Below, in pieces: positions 16,583 to 26,295 of a stretch of 35,573 nucleotides of DNA (position 1 is its first letter; every line of letters begins with the position of its first letter). This DNA comes from Candidatus Gallacutalibacter pullistercoris (GTDB lineage: Bacteria > Bacillota > Clostridia > Oscillospirales > Acutalibacteraceae), in contig DVIY01000258.1 in the NCBI GenBank assembly GCA_018710915.1, positions 1 through 35,573 of the forward strand, in the 5' to 3' direction. The position numbers and the translations under genes are program-made. Below the pieces are notes generated by a model that saw only the letters and a program-made list of their open reading frames with translations, did not search any database and was not told the DNA's origin.

Positions 16583-19186
16583 TTATCCCTTTGCATCATA
16601 CCAGGTCTTGCCGATATTGGCGTCGGCCACCATGGGCACCGAAAGCTGCACAGCGCTCTCCATTTCCTCTTTGAGCAGCGCGGCTACCTGCTGGGCCTCT
16701 TCTTCAGGAGCCTCTACAATCAATTCGTCGTGCACCTGCAAAATCAGCCTTGCCTGAAGCTTTTCCTTCTCCAGCCGGTTTTCCACCCGAATCATGGCGA
16801 TTTTAATGATATCTGCCGCCGCCCCCTGAATGGGCATATTCCGGGCTACCCGCTCTCCAAACGCGCGCATATTGAAGTTGCTGGAGCTGAGTTCGGGCAG
16901 ATAGCGCCGCCGGCCAAAAATAGTTTCAGAGTATCCCCTGTCTTTGGCTTCGGCCACCACTTTTTCCATATAATCCCGAACACCCGAATAATGTTCCAGA
17001 TAGGCGTTGATATAATCAGAAGCTTCTTTGCGGCTGACGCCGATATCCTGTGACAGTGAAAATGCACCGATACCATACACGATACCGAAGTTAACCGCCT
17101 TTGCGCGCGAACGCATCAGAGGGGTGACCATTTCGGGCGGCATGTGGAATACCTGCGCCGCGGTCGCACGGTGGATATCTTCACCGTTTAAAAACGCATC
17201 TATCATGTCTTTATCATTTGCCACATGCGCCAACACCCGCAGTTCAATCTGGGAATAGTCAGCATCCACCAGCACCCAGCCGGGACGGGCCATAAAGAAA
17301 CGGCGCAGTTCTCTTCCCAGTTCCGTCCGCACAGGGATATTTTGCAGGTTGGGCTCGGTAGAGCTGATGCGTCCGGTGCGGGTCTCGGTCTGGTTAAAGC
17401 TGGAATGGATACGCCCATCCTGCCCGATGACTTTCAGCAGGCCGTCGCAGTAGGTGGATTTCAGTTTGGTCAGAGTGCGGTACCGCAGCACACGGTCTAC
17501 CACCGGATGCTCATACCGCAGCTTTTCCAGCACATCCACATTGGTGGAATATCCGGTTTTGGTTTTCTTGCCGTGGGGAAGCCCCAGCTTGACAAACAGC
17601 GCTTCTCCCAGCTGTTTGGGGGAATTGATATTGAACTCATACCCCACTTCTTCAATGATTTGCGCCTGCACCTCATTGATTTCCATTTGCAGGGTAATGC
17701 CAAACGCACGAATTCCTTCTGCGTCTACGCCAAAGCCTTCCGCCTCCATTTTTGCCAGCACCCGGGCAAGGGGCATTTCCATGGTTTCCAGCAGAGAGCG
17801 CTGATCGTTTTCATCAATGGCACGGGTCAAACGGTCGCACAGCGCGGGCAGCACTGCTGCCTCGCGGCATTTTTCGTCTTCCAGTGCGGGAACGGGTAGC
17901 TGATATTCCTGTGCCAGCCGTAAAATGCCGTATCCGCTGGCAGAAGGGTTCAGCAAATATGCCGCCAGCATGGTATCCATGCCGCCGCCCTCCCACGGGA
18001 TGCCCATATCGACAGCGGTAGACGGCAGCTTTTCCAGCGCCGCAAAAAATGGCTTGCTGTCGTGCAAATTCTTGCGAATCAACGGGTTTTTACACAACGC
18101 CCGCAAAAATGCCGCGTCTGCATGGATTTTATAAATGGTATTTTTATAGTTTAATAATACAAATTGTATAGAACCGTCTTCGTTGTACAACGGCACAAAG
18201 TCCGCCCGCTTCTGTTCTTCCAACAAGGGAAGCAGCGCAGCGCCGTCTTCATATTCGCGCACCTCCGGCAAAGGCAGCTCGGCTGTTTCTTCTTCCACTG
18301 CACCGGCAAGCGACTCTTCTTCCAGTTCCAGTTTCTTCAACAGAGAAAACAGCTCCAGTTTGGCCATTAGCCGTGCAGCGGCGGTATGGTCGCCGGGCCT
18401 GGGCAGATAATGTTCGGGGTTGGTATCAATCGGTGCGTCCCGGCGGATGGTTCCCAGTTCATAGCTCAAAAAAGCGGATTCTTTTCCGGATTCCAGCTTT
18501 TTGCGCATACCGGGCTTGATATCCAGTTCGTCCAGATGGTCGTAAATATATGAAAGGCTGCCGTACTTCTGTATCAGCTCTCCTGCGCCTTTTGGGCCAA
18601 TGCCGGCCACACCGGGAATATTATCGGAGGAATCGCCCTGAATGGCCTTGATGTCAATCATTTGAGGCGGTGTTACACCGTATTCCTCTTTTACCCGGGC
18701 TTCGTCATACAGCGTTACCTGCGGCTGCCCGAATTTGGTAGCAGCAAGGCGCACGCTGACATGCGGAGCCACCAGCTGCAGGCTGTCGCGGTCACCGGTA
18801 GCAATCAGACACTCATTGCCGGTATCTTCACAGGCTTTTGCCAGCGTACCGAGAATATCGTCAGCCTCAAAGCCCTCGCACTCGATGAGCGGATAGCCCA
18901 AATCCGTCAGCAGCTCTTTCAATGTTGGCATCTGCTGTGCCAGTTCCGGGGGCATACCTTTGCGCTGTGCCTTGTATCCGGCGTACATCTTGTGCCGGAA
19001 GGTGGGAGCTTTCAGGTCAAAGGCAATCGCCACGGCATTGGGCTGAGATTCGTCCTTGAGTTTTTGCAGCATGGTCATAAAACCGTAAATGCCGTTGGTG
19101 AACAGACCGTCTTTTGTAGAAAGGAGCTTGACTCCGTAAAAAGCGCGGTTGACGATGCTGTTTCCGTCCAGAACCAGCAGTTTCAT
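16583..19186 (-). CDS. polA: DNA polymerase I
   Basis: 867 aa; N-terminal 5'-3' exonuclease (LVLDGNSIVNRAFYG), polymerase motifs DADYSQIELRVLAH, RSRAKAVNFGIVYG, LQVHDELIVEAP. Confidence 0.98.
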   Translation of the reverse strand: MKLLVLDGNSIVNRAFYGVKLLSTKDGLFTNGIYGFMTMLQKLKDESQPNAVAIAFDLKAPTFRHKMYAGYKAQRKGMPPELAQQMPTLKELLTDLGYPLIECEGFEADDILGTLAKACEDTGNECLIATGDRDSLQLVAPHVSVRLAATKFGQPQVTLYDEARVKEEYGVTPPQMIDIKAIQGDSSDNIPGVAGIGPKGAGELIQKYGSLSYIYDHLDELDIKPGMRKKLESGKESAFLSYELGTIRRDAPIDTNPEHYLPRPGDHTAAARLMAKLELFSLLKKLELEEESLAGAVEEETAELPLPEVREYEDGAALLPLLEEQKRADFVPLYNEDGSIQFVLLNYKNTIYKIHADAAFLRALCKNPLIRKNLHDSKPFFAALEKLPSTAVDMGIPWEGGGMDTMLAAYLLNPSASGYGILRLAQEYQLPVPALEDEKCREAAVLPALCDRLTRAIDENDQRSLLETMEMPLARVLAKMEAEGFGVDAEGIRAFGITLQMEINEVQAQIIEEVGYEFNINSPKQLGEALFVKLGLPHGKKTKTGYSTNVDVLEKLRYEHPVVDRVLRYRTLTKLKSTYCDGLLKVIGQDGRIHSSFNQTETRTGRISSTEPNLQNIPVRTELGRELRRFFMARPGWVLVDADYSQIELRVLAHVANDKDMIDAFLNGEDIHRATAAQVFHMPPEMVTPLMRSRAKAVNFGIVYGIGAFSLSQDIGVSRKEASDYINAYLEHYSGVRDYMEKVVAEAKDRGYSETIFGRRRYLPELSSSNFNMRAFGERVARNMPIQGAAADIIKIAMIRVENRLEKEKLQARLILQVHDELIVEAPEEEAQQVAALLKEEMESAVQLSVPMVADANIGKTWYDAKG

Positions 19187-19238
19187 GGGATTCCTCCTTT
19201 TCTTACAGCCCCTTTAGGGGCAGTTGTGCAGGGCCCGA

Positions 19239-20624
19239 TCAGCCCGGCAAAGCCATTACCAGACGCTTAAAGTCATTGCCTCTGGCTTCAAAATCAGTAT
19301 ACATATCAAAACTTGCACTTGCGGGTGAAAGTGCCACGATATCGCCTGCGGAAGAGAGTTCTTCTGCCAGAGCGACCGCCTCTTTCATGGAACCGGCACG
19401 TACAATTGCAGGGCTTCCATTCCGATATTCGGGCGCATTGCGCACAGCCTCTTCGATTTTGTCGGCTGTTGCACCCATCAAAATCAATATTTTTACCTTG
19501 CGCACCACTTCAGGCCCCATCGAGTCATACGGGATATGCTTATCATAGCCGCCGGCAATCAGGATAATCTTCTGCGGGAACAGCGACAGCATACCCTTTA
19601 CGGTGCGGGTAGGGCTGGAAGCAATGGAGTCGTTATAATAGGCAACACCATTCAGTGTGCGTACCAGCTCTGCGCGGTGCGCCACGCCCGAAAAGCTGGA
19701 AGCCACCTTGCGGATTACCTCAACTGGCACATCGCCCCAGACAGCCGTAATGGCAGCCAGGTAGTTTTCCAAATTATGCAGGCCGGGAATTTTGATATCT
19801 TCGGTACGCATCACGCGCGTTTCATTCATGCGGATAAATCCCTCATCATCCACCCACGCGCCGTGCGGAACTTTTACCTGACGGCTGAACGTGAGCGCCT
19901 GCCCACGGGCCTCCGGTACAAAAGAAAGGGTGATTTCATTATCTTCATTAAACACTGCTTTGCCAAAAGCATTCTGATGCAGGAATATATTCATTTTTGC
20001 CCAGACATACTCATCCATATCCTTATGCATATCAAGATGATTGGGGGAAATATTGGTGACCACGGCCACATCCGGGCTGCGGCGCATGGAAATCAGCTGG
20101 AAACTGGAAAGCTCTGCCACTGCCACATCATCGGGCTTGATGGTTTCCAGCCGGGGGAACAGCGGCTTTCCAATATTGCCGCCCAGATGGACGGTCTTTC
20201 CGGCAGCCTGCAGCAGTTCTGCAATCACAGTTGTCGTTGTGGTTTTACCGTCACTGCCGGTCACACCATAAGTTTTACACGGGCAAAGCTCAAAAAAGAG
20301 TTCCATTTCGCTGGTAACAGCACAGCCCTCTTCACGGGCAGCTTCCAGCTCGGGCAGGGTGAATTTCATGCCCGGTGTGCGCAGAATCATATCCTCATGC
20401 AGGTTGCTGAGGTAATCCTCGCCCAAAATCAGCTGGGCGCCCCAGCCTTCCAGCTTTTCAGCGGTCTCTCCCAGCGCTTCACGGCTGCGCTTATCACGAA
20501 CGGTCACGTGGGCTCCCTTTTCGCAGAATATACGAATCATTTCCTCATGGCTTCGGCCGATACCGCAGAAAGCCACGGTTTTTCCTTCCAGGCTCTGATA
20601 GAAGCGTTCCAGTCTGCTGTCCAT
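19239..20624 (-). CDS. murD: UDP-N-acetylmuramoyl-L-alanine--D-glutamate ligase
   Basis: 461 aa; GVTGSDGKTTTTTVIAELL, LSSFQL, NISPNHLDMH, LIAGGYDK, LSPASASFDMYTDFEARG. Confidence 0.96.
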   Translation of the reverse strand: MDSRLERFYQSLEGKTVAFCGIGRSHEEMIRIFCEKGAHVTVRDKRSREALGETAEKLEGWGAQLILGEDYLSNLHEDMILRTPGMKFTLPELEAAREEGCAVTSEMELFFELCPCKTYGVTGSDGKTTTTTVIAELLQAAGKTVHLGGNIGKPLFPRLETIKPDDVAVAELSSFQLISMRRSPDVAVVTNISPNHLDMHKDMDEYVWAKMNIFLHQNAFGKAVFNEDNEITLSFVPEARGQALTFSRQVKVPHGAWVDDEGFIRMNETRVMRTEDIKIPGLHNLENYLAAITAVWGDVPVEVIRKVASSFSGVAHRAELVRTLNGVAYYNDSIASSPTRTVKGMLSLFPQKIILIAGGYDKHIPYDSMGPEVVRKVKILILMGATADKIEEAVRNAPEYRNGSPAIVRAGSMKEAVALAEELSSAGDIVALSPASASFDMYTDFEARGNDFKRLVMALPG

Positions 20625-20788
20625 AGGTATTCACTGCCTTTCTTTATTGATACGCCCCGCTGAACGGAGCATCAGGATTCATTGGTATTCTTTATCATAC
20701 CACAAAAACACCAAAACGTACAGCCAAAACCCGCCTGCACGGGCAGAGTTATAAAAACCGGATAACGGTGGATTGAAAAAAATAAAAA

Positions 20789-21817
20789 TTATTTTTTCAG
20801 CCCCAATTCGTTAAAATAGGCCTTGAACGCAGAAGGAAGGGTACACTGCTGTTCCAGCGCGCGGCGGTCAGCCCAGAAAAATTCAGGAAGCGGCTCGGCC
20901 AGCTCTGCGAAGAATCCCTGCATGTGCCATTCCACATGCGTAAAAATGTGTTTGGACCCCGCCAGCGGCCGTAAGGAGAGAACTTCTGCCCCCTGCTGCT
21001 CAAGCCATTTTTCGACTTCCTCCCGTCCACAAAAACCTTCCAGAGAGGGCAGTTCCCACAACCCTGCCAGCAGCCCTTTTTTGGGACGCTGGCGCAGTGC
21101 AAATGTGTCGCTGCAATGCAGAAGCAGAACCGTTTTTTCCTCGATTCGCCGGGGCTTTTTCGGGGCTTTTACCGGAAGTTCACCGGCAATCCCCTGTGCA
21201 AAACCCTCACAGATTGATTGCAGCGGACAGCACAGGCATTTCGGCTCTCCATTCCCCAGGCATACCATTGCGCCAAGCTCCATCAGCGACTGGTTAAAAT
21301 CCCCGGCCCGGTTTTTGGGGAGTATTTCCCGAATCTGTTTTTCCATCCCCTTTTTACATTGCGGCGCGGTAATATCTTCCCGGCTGGCAGTTACCCGGGA
21401 AATTACCCGAAGCACGTTCCCATCCACTGCGGGCACCGGTACGCCAAAAGCAATGGAGGCAATCGCACCGGCTGTATAGCTGCCGATTCCGGGAAGCTTT
21501 TCGAGCAGCGCAGGGTTTCCGGGCAGCTTTCCGCCATATTCTTCCATTACCACACGGGCAGCTTTTTGCAGATTCCGCACCCGGCTATAATAGCCCAATC
21601 CCTCCCAAAGCTTGAGAAGCAGTTCTTCGGGGGCATTTGCCAGGGCTTCTATCGTGGGAAGCACCTCTAAAAACCGTGCAAAATAAGGCTTTACTGTTTC
21701 CACCCGTGTTTGCTGTAACATAATTTCTGACAGCCAAACTGCATAGGGCTGCGGGTCTTCACGCCAGGGAAGTATGCGCCGGGTATTGTCATACCATTGC
21801 AGCAGCAGCGCTGGCAT
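20789..21817 (-). CDS. mutY: A/G-specific adenine glycosylase
   Basis: Start placed at MPALLLQWY (track extends to 21955); LQQTRVETV, LPGIGSYTAGAIASIAFG, CxnCx2Cx5C Fe-S cluster (CLGNGEPKCLCCPLQSIC). Confidence 0.95.
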   Translation of the reverse strand: MPALLLQWYDNTRRILPWREDPQPYAVWLSEIMLQQTRVETVKPYFARFLEVLPTIEALANAPEELLLKLWEGLGYYSRVRNLQKAARVVMEEYGGKLPGNPALLEKLPGIGSYTAGAIASIAFGVPVPAVDGNVLRVISRVTASREDITAPQCKKGMEKQIREILPKNRAGDFNQSLMELGAMVCLGNGEPKCLCCPLQSICEGFAQGIAGELPVKAPKKPRRIEEKTVLLLHCSDTFALRQRPKKGLLAGLWELPSLEGFCGREEVEKWLEQQGAEVLSLRPLAGSKHIFTHVEWHMQGFFAELAEPLPEFFWADRRALEQQCTLPSAFKAYFNELGLKK

Positions 21818-22005
21818 CTTTTTCAGCACTTCTTTTTTTGTCACTTCCTGTGTTAAAATTCCACTATCATAGCATTGCAAATCCGTCACCTCTTCATAAA
21901 AATAAAAATAAATCTTTAAAAATTTTATAAAATGATGTATACTGTAAAATAACAAACTGGTTTCTGTACATATCAGGAACTAATAGAGAAAACGGAGGAT
22001 TTCCC

Positions 22006-23499
22006 ATGCTGGATTCTGTCAATATGAAGAGCACCATAAGCAAGGAAGAGTTCAAAAAGCAGTCCAAAAAGCTGGAAAAAGAGTTGGAAACTCTTCCCCA
22101 ACGCATTAAGGAAGCAAAAATCCCCGTCATCATCCTGTTTGAAGGCTGGGGCGCTGCCGGTAAAGGCAGCATTATTTCCGAACTGATTTTGAACTTTGAC
22201 CCCCGCGGATTCAAAGTGTATTCGACTACCAACCCCACAGAAGAAGAGCGCCGTCATCCGCCCATGTGGCGACATTGGAAAAATCTCCCCGAGCAGGGGC
22301 TGATGTCTATTCTGGACCGCAGCTGGTACCAGGATGTTTCTGTGGCACGCGTAGAAGAAGACCTGTCGGATGCAGAAAACCTGCACCGGATGAACAGCAT
22401 CAACACCTTTGAGCGTCAGCTGACCGATAACGGTTATCTCATCCTGAAGTTCTTCCTGCATATCAGCCAGAAGGAGCAGAAAGCCCGTTTTGACAAGCTG
22501 GAAGAGGATAAAAACACCGCCTGGCGTGTCAATGAGCGCGACCGCTGGCGCAACAAGCACTATAACCTGTATTACCGTACACTGGACGAAATGCTGGAAT
22601 ATACCAATACGCCCAACGCCCCCTGGCATGTGGTTTGCAGCAACGACAGCCAGGCTGCCCTGCTGAGTATTTACCGTACGGTTCTGGATTCTGTGCAGGA
22701 TGCAATTGAAATGAAAAAACAGGGGATTTCCATCAGCGCTGCAAAGGGAATCCCCGCACCCAAGCCGTTCAACCTGGTACACACGCCCCTTCTTTCTGAA
22801 ATCACGCTGGAAGACAAAACCATTACGGATGAAAAATACAAGCGTGAGCTTGCAAAGCTGCAAAAAAAGTTAAAAGCCCTGCACTATAAGCTGTACCGCC
22901 GCAAGCTTCCGGTCATCGTAGCCTATGAGGGCTGGGATGCTGCCGGTAAAGGCGGCAATATCAAGCGTATCTCCGCAGCCCTGGACCCACGCGGCTATGA
23001 AGTCATCCCGATTGCTGCTCCCACAAAGCCCGAACTGAACCGGCACTATCTGTGGCGGTTCTGGACCAAAATCCCCAAGACCGGGCATATCGCCATTTTT
23101 GACCGTACCTGGTATGGCCGTGTCATGGTAGAGCGTATTGAAGGATTCTGCACAGAAGAAGACTGGAAGCGTGCCTATCAGGAAATGAACGAATTCGAGC
23201 GGGAACTGACCGACTGGGGCGCCGTCGTCGTTAAATTCTGGATTCATATTGATCAGGATGAGCAGCTGCGCCGCTTCACCGACCGCCAGAACACGCCTGA
23301 AAAACAGTGGAAAATTACCGAAGAGGATTGGCGCAACCGTGAAAAGTGGCCACAATACGAAGTCGCTGTAAACGATATGCTGCAAAAGACTTCTACCGAG
23401 TTTGCCCCCTGGCACATTATCGAAAGCCAGGATAAAAAGTATGCCCGCATTAAGACATTAAAAATCCTTATCAAGGCCATCGAAGATGCACTAAAATAA
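22006..23499 (+). CDS. Two-domain PPK2-family polyphosphate:AMP/nucleotide phosphotransferase
   Basis: 497 aa; tandem PPK2 domains with FEGWGAAGKGS...LDRSWY and YEGWDAAGKGG...FDRTWYGRV. Confidence 0.92.
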   Translation: MLDSVNMKSTISKEEFKKQSKKLEKELETLPQRIKEAKIPVIILFEGWGAAGKGSIISELILNFDPRGFKVYSTTNPTEEERRHPPMWRHWKNLPEQGLMSILDRSWYQDVSVARVEEDLSDAENLHRMNSINTFERQLTDNGYLILKFFLHISQKEQKARFDKLEEDKNTAWRVNERDRWRNKHYNLYYRTLDEMLEYTNTPNAPWHVVCSNDSQAALLSIYRTVLDSVQDAIEMKKQGISISAAKGIPAPKPFNLVHTPLLSEITLEDKTITDEKYKRELAKLQKKLKALHYKLYRRKLPVIVAYEGWDAAGKGGNIKRISAALDPRGYEVIPIAAPTKPELNRHYLWRFWTKIPKTGHIAIFDRTWYGRVMVERIEGFCTEEDWKRAYQEMNEFERELTDWGAVVVKFWIHIDQDEQLRRFTDRQNTPEKQWKITEEDWRNREKWPQYEVAVNDMLQKTSTEFAPWHIIESQDKKYARIKTLKILIKAIEDALK

Positions 23500-23509
23500 A
23501 AACGTATAA

Positions 23510-23543
23510 AGCCCGCAGGGGATTCCCCTCTGCGGGCTGTTTT
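23510..23543. terminator. Rho-independent terminator of the PPK2 gene, possibly shared with tsaD
   Basis: AGCCCGCAG...CTGCGGGCT followed by GTTTT. Confidence 0.8.
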
Positions 23544-23553
23544 GCGTCTGTTT

Positions 23554-24567
23554 TTATTTCAGTGTGTCTACCGACATATTGGCACAGGCATTCAATTCCA
23601 TTCCGGCAAGATTCCCCTGCAAAAACTCATAATAGCCCTGAGCCGCCACCATTGCGCCATTATCGCCGCAATAGCACAACTCCGGACGGAAGAACTCCCA
23701 TCCGTTTTTCCGGCATTCTTCTTCCAGCCTTGCACGCAGCAGGCGGTTTGCCGAAACACCGCCGGCAATTACCAGACGCTTTGCACCGGTCTGGCGGGCT
23801 GCCTCTACGGTGTTGTGCACCAGGCACTCTACCACCGCTTTGCGGAAAGAAGCGGCCATATCGGGAATACAGATTTCCTGCCCTTTTTGGGCGGCATTAT
23901 GCAGCTGGTTGATGACTGCTGTTTTTAACCCGGAAAAACTGAAATCGAGCGGCGCACCGTTTACACTGGGGCGCGGAAAAGAAAATGCATCTGGATTCCC
24001 GGTTTCGGCCAGCTTATCCAGATGGATTCCCCCGGGATAGGGCATCCCCATGGCGCGGGCTGCCTTGTCAAATGCTTCTCCCGCAGCATCATCACGGGTG
24101 CGGCCCAGAATATGAAGCTGGGTATAATCCTGCACTTCAATCAGATGGGTATGGCCGCCCGAGACCACCAGGCACAAAAACGGCGGCTCCAGCTGCGGGT
24201 TGGTGAGGTAATTGGCGGCAATATGGCTGCGCAGATGATGTACCGGCACCAGCGGCTTGCCGCTGGCCATGGCCAGGCCCTTGGCAAAGTTCACGCCTAC
24301 CAGCAGTGCCCCAATCAATCCGGGGGCATATGTCACTGCAATTGCGTCGATTTCTTCCAGTGTGCAGCCTGCTTCTTCCAGCGCATGGCGCACAACACCC
24401 GAAATTGCTTCGCTGTGACGGCGGGAAGCGATTTCGGGCACAACACCGCCGTATAATTTATGCTCTTCTACCTGCGAAGCCACCACATTCGAGAGGACTT
24501 TTCTTCCATCCTCTACCACCGAAGCGGCTGTCTCATCGCAGGAACTTTCAATTCCTAAAATTCGCAT
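23554..24567 (-). CDS. tsaD: tRNA N6-adenosine threonylcarbamoyltransferase
   Basis: Start at MRILGIESSCDETAAS; PLVPVHHLRSHIAAN, LVVSGGHTHL, GEAFDKAAR, VIAGGVSANRLLR. Confidence 0.97.
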   Translation of the reverse strand: MRILGIESSCDETAASVVEDGRKVLSNVVASQVEEHKLYGGVVPEIASRRHSEAISGVVRHALEEAGCTLEEIDAIAVTYAPGLIGALLVGVNFAKGLAMASGKPLVPVHHLRSHIAANYLTNPQLEPPFLCLVVSGGHTHLIEVQDYTQLHILGRTRDDAAGEAFDKAARAMGMPYPGGIHLDKLAETGNPDAFSFPRPSVNGAPLDFSFSGLKTAVINQLHNAAQKGQEICIPDMAASFRKAVVECLVHNTVEAARQTGAKRLVIAGGVSANRLLRARLEEECRKNGWEFFRPELCYCGDNGAMVAAQGYYEFLQGNLAGMELNACANMSVDTLK

Positions 24568-24608
24568 AAGGACAATCCTTTCTATCAACAACAAATATCA
24601 TTGGAATT

Positions 24609-25304
24609 TTATTGCACAGATTGCTCCGGAACGTTCTCCCCTTGCTCCGGTTCGTCCTCCTCTTCGTCCTCCTGATTATTTCGAGGATGATACAAAAGGT
24701 AAAACAGCGGAATGGTCAGGAACAGCACCCATGCAGGATGCCACCAGCCAAATCCAAAACCGGCGAGCAAATAGCAAAAAACCATCAAAATCGGATATCC
24801 ACCATAAAGCCCGGCATAATAAATGGGGATCAGCAAAAACAATATCCATCCGGGATGCCAAATCTGAAATATGGCTCCCAGAAAACCATAAATCACAGCA
24901 ATAAGAATTGGGAACGCCGCGTCAAAATTCCGATGCATTTGTTCCCAGATTTCTTTTTTTCGGGATGTTTCCCGGCTTGCTTCAAAAGGCCATGCAGGCT
25001 CCTCTTCCATATGGGGCGGTTCCGGTGCCTGCGGAGCGGGTTCCTCAAAAGGGTGCGCCTCCTTGGGCTCTTCAGCAGGGATTTCTGCTTCTGCATCAAC
25101 AGAATCAGTACGCACCAGCTCATCCAGTGAAATCCCATAAATGCGCGACAGCGCAATCAGATTATCGGTATCCGGAGAAGATTCCGCACGTTCCCATTTG
25201 GAAACCGCCTGCCGGCTGATTCCCAATTTTTCCGCCAGTTCTTCCTGTGAAAGCCCAGCCTGTTTTCTCAGCTGTGCAAAACGCTTTGCCATCAGTAAAT
25301 TCAT
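24609..25304 (-). CDS. XRE-family HTH regulator fused to a C-terminal membrane domain
   Basis: 231 aa; KRFAQLRKQAGLSQEELAEKLGISRQAVSKWERAESSPDTDNLIALS HTH; C-terminal hydrophobic segments with a WHPxW repeat. Confidence 0.88.
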   Translation of the reverse strand: MNLLMAKRFAQLRKQAGLSQEELAEKLGISRQAVSKWERAESSPDTDNLIALSRIYGISLDELVRTDSVDAEAEIPAEEPKEAHPFEEPAPQAPEPPHMEEEPAWPFEASRETSRKKEIWEQMHRNFDAAFPILIAVIYGFLGAIFQIWHPGWILFLLIPIYYAGLYGGYPILMVFCYLLAGFGFGWWHPAWVLFLTIPLFYLLYHPRNNQEDEEEDEPEQGENVPEQSVQ

Positions 25305-25404
25305 AAATTTTCGCTCCTCTCAACCGTCAGTCGGTTATTTTTCTGCCCTGAGTATACATTTTACCCCCGAAAATCGCTACCAACTTCCGGTTGAAAGGGC
25401 GCAA

Positions 25405-25848
25405 CTATTGGTTGCCAAGCGTAAAAGTCATCAACAAAGCGTCTTCTGTGGGCGCAGTATAGAAGCGGGGCCGCCGCCCGGCCTCTTGAAACCCCAAAGA
25501 GCGGTACAGCGAAACAGCGGCTGCATTAGAAGGACGTACCTCCAATGTCAGGAATACCCCTTGCTGCTCCCGCAGCCGTTCAATAAGGGAATTTATCAGC
25601 TGCCGTGCCACTCCCTTGCGGCGCGCTTCGGGAAAAACCGCTATATTGTCGATGTACCCTTCTCTACATACAACATGCATCCCGGCATAGCCCAATATAT
25701 GGTCATCTTCTTCTGCTACCAGAAAAACCGCAGTCGGATTTTCAATTTCTTCCAGAAGCGATGCCCTGCTCCATGGCTGAGAAAAGCATATCTGTTCCAA
25801 CCGTGCAAGGTCATCCAGATGGCGCTCCTGCATGGGAAGTATCTGCAT
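25405..25848 (-). CDS. rimI: Ribosomal-protein-alanine N-acetyltransferase
   Basis: 147 aa; IDNIAVFPEARRKGVARQLINSL, LEVRPSNAAAVSLYRSLGFQEAGRRPRFY. Confidence 0.9.
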   Translation of the reverse strand: MQILPMQERHLDDLARLEQICFSQPWSRASLLEEIENPTAVFLVAEEDDHILGYAGMHVVCREGYIDNIAVFPEARRKGVARQLINSLIERLREQQGVFLTLEVRPSNAAAVSLYRSLGFQEAGRRPRFYTAPTEDALLMTFTLGNQ

Positions 25849-25872
25849 AGCCCCAGCTCCTTTCCCAATTTT

Positions 25873-26295
25873 CTATTGGTTTAAGAGCGGCAAGACCCGC
25901 TCCCTCAATCGCTGCTCAAGCAGGTCCCGGCACTTGCGGTAATTATCTATTGACCCGCCATAAGGATCTTCTACCCCTAACAGCACCACCTTATTCTCTG
26001 GAATTCCTGCTCCAACTATCACCATACGCTGATCTTCTGTCATGACTACCAGCAAATCCCATTCTGCCATCTTTTCGTCTGTCAGACACTCCGCACGATA
26101 CTGCGAAATATCTACCCCGATCTCCTGACATACTTGCCGCGTCCACGGTGTGACCTTTTGCCCTTTAACAGCCAGTATTCCAGCGCTGGCACATTCTGCC
26201 TTTTGCGAAAAATTTTTTGTCAATTTTTGAAAAATCCCTTGTGCCATGGGTCCCCGGCAGGTATTTCCTGTGCAGATAAAAAGTACCTTTTTCAT
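25873..26295 (-). CDS. Low-molecular-weight protein phosphatase (tyrosine or arginine)
   Basis: Start set at MKKVLFICTGNTCRGPMAQ; CX5R P-loop and the general-acid region GVEDPYGGSIDNY. Confidence 0.88.
   Translation of the reverse strand: MKKVLFICTGNTCRGPMAQGIFQKLTKNFSQKAECASAGILAVKGQKVTPWTRQVCQEIGVDISQYRAECLTDEKMAEWDLLVVMTEDQRMVIVGAGIPENKVVLLGVEDPYGGSIDNYRKCRDLLEQRLRERVLPLLNQ

Noticed and set aside
19536-20663. 375-aa plus-strand ORF antisense to murD
   Set aside because: Mirror ORF of a clear murD gene; no domain or SD support
20728-20750. mutY terminator CCCG-tgcagg-CGGG-TTTT
   Set aside because: Stem only 4-5 bp; too weak to call
21915-21943. PPK2 promoter TTTAAA-17-TATACT
   Set aside because: The -35 is poor and the region is generally AT-rich; plausible but not supported enough to list as a feature
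21973-22863. 296-aa minus-strand ORF inside the PPK2 gene
   Set aside because: Antisense shadow of the PPK2 coding sequence
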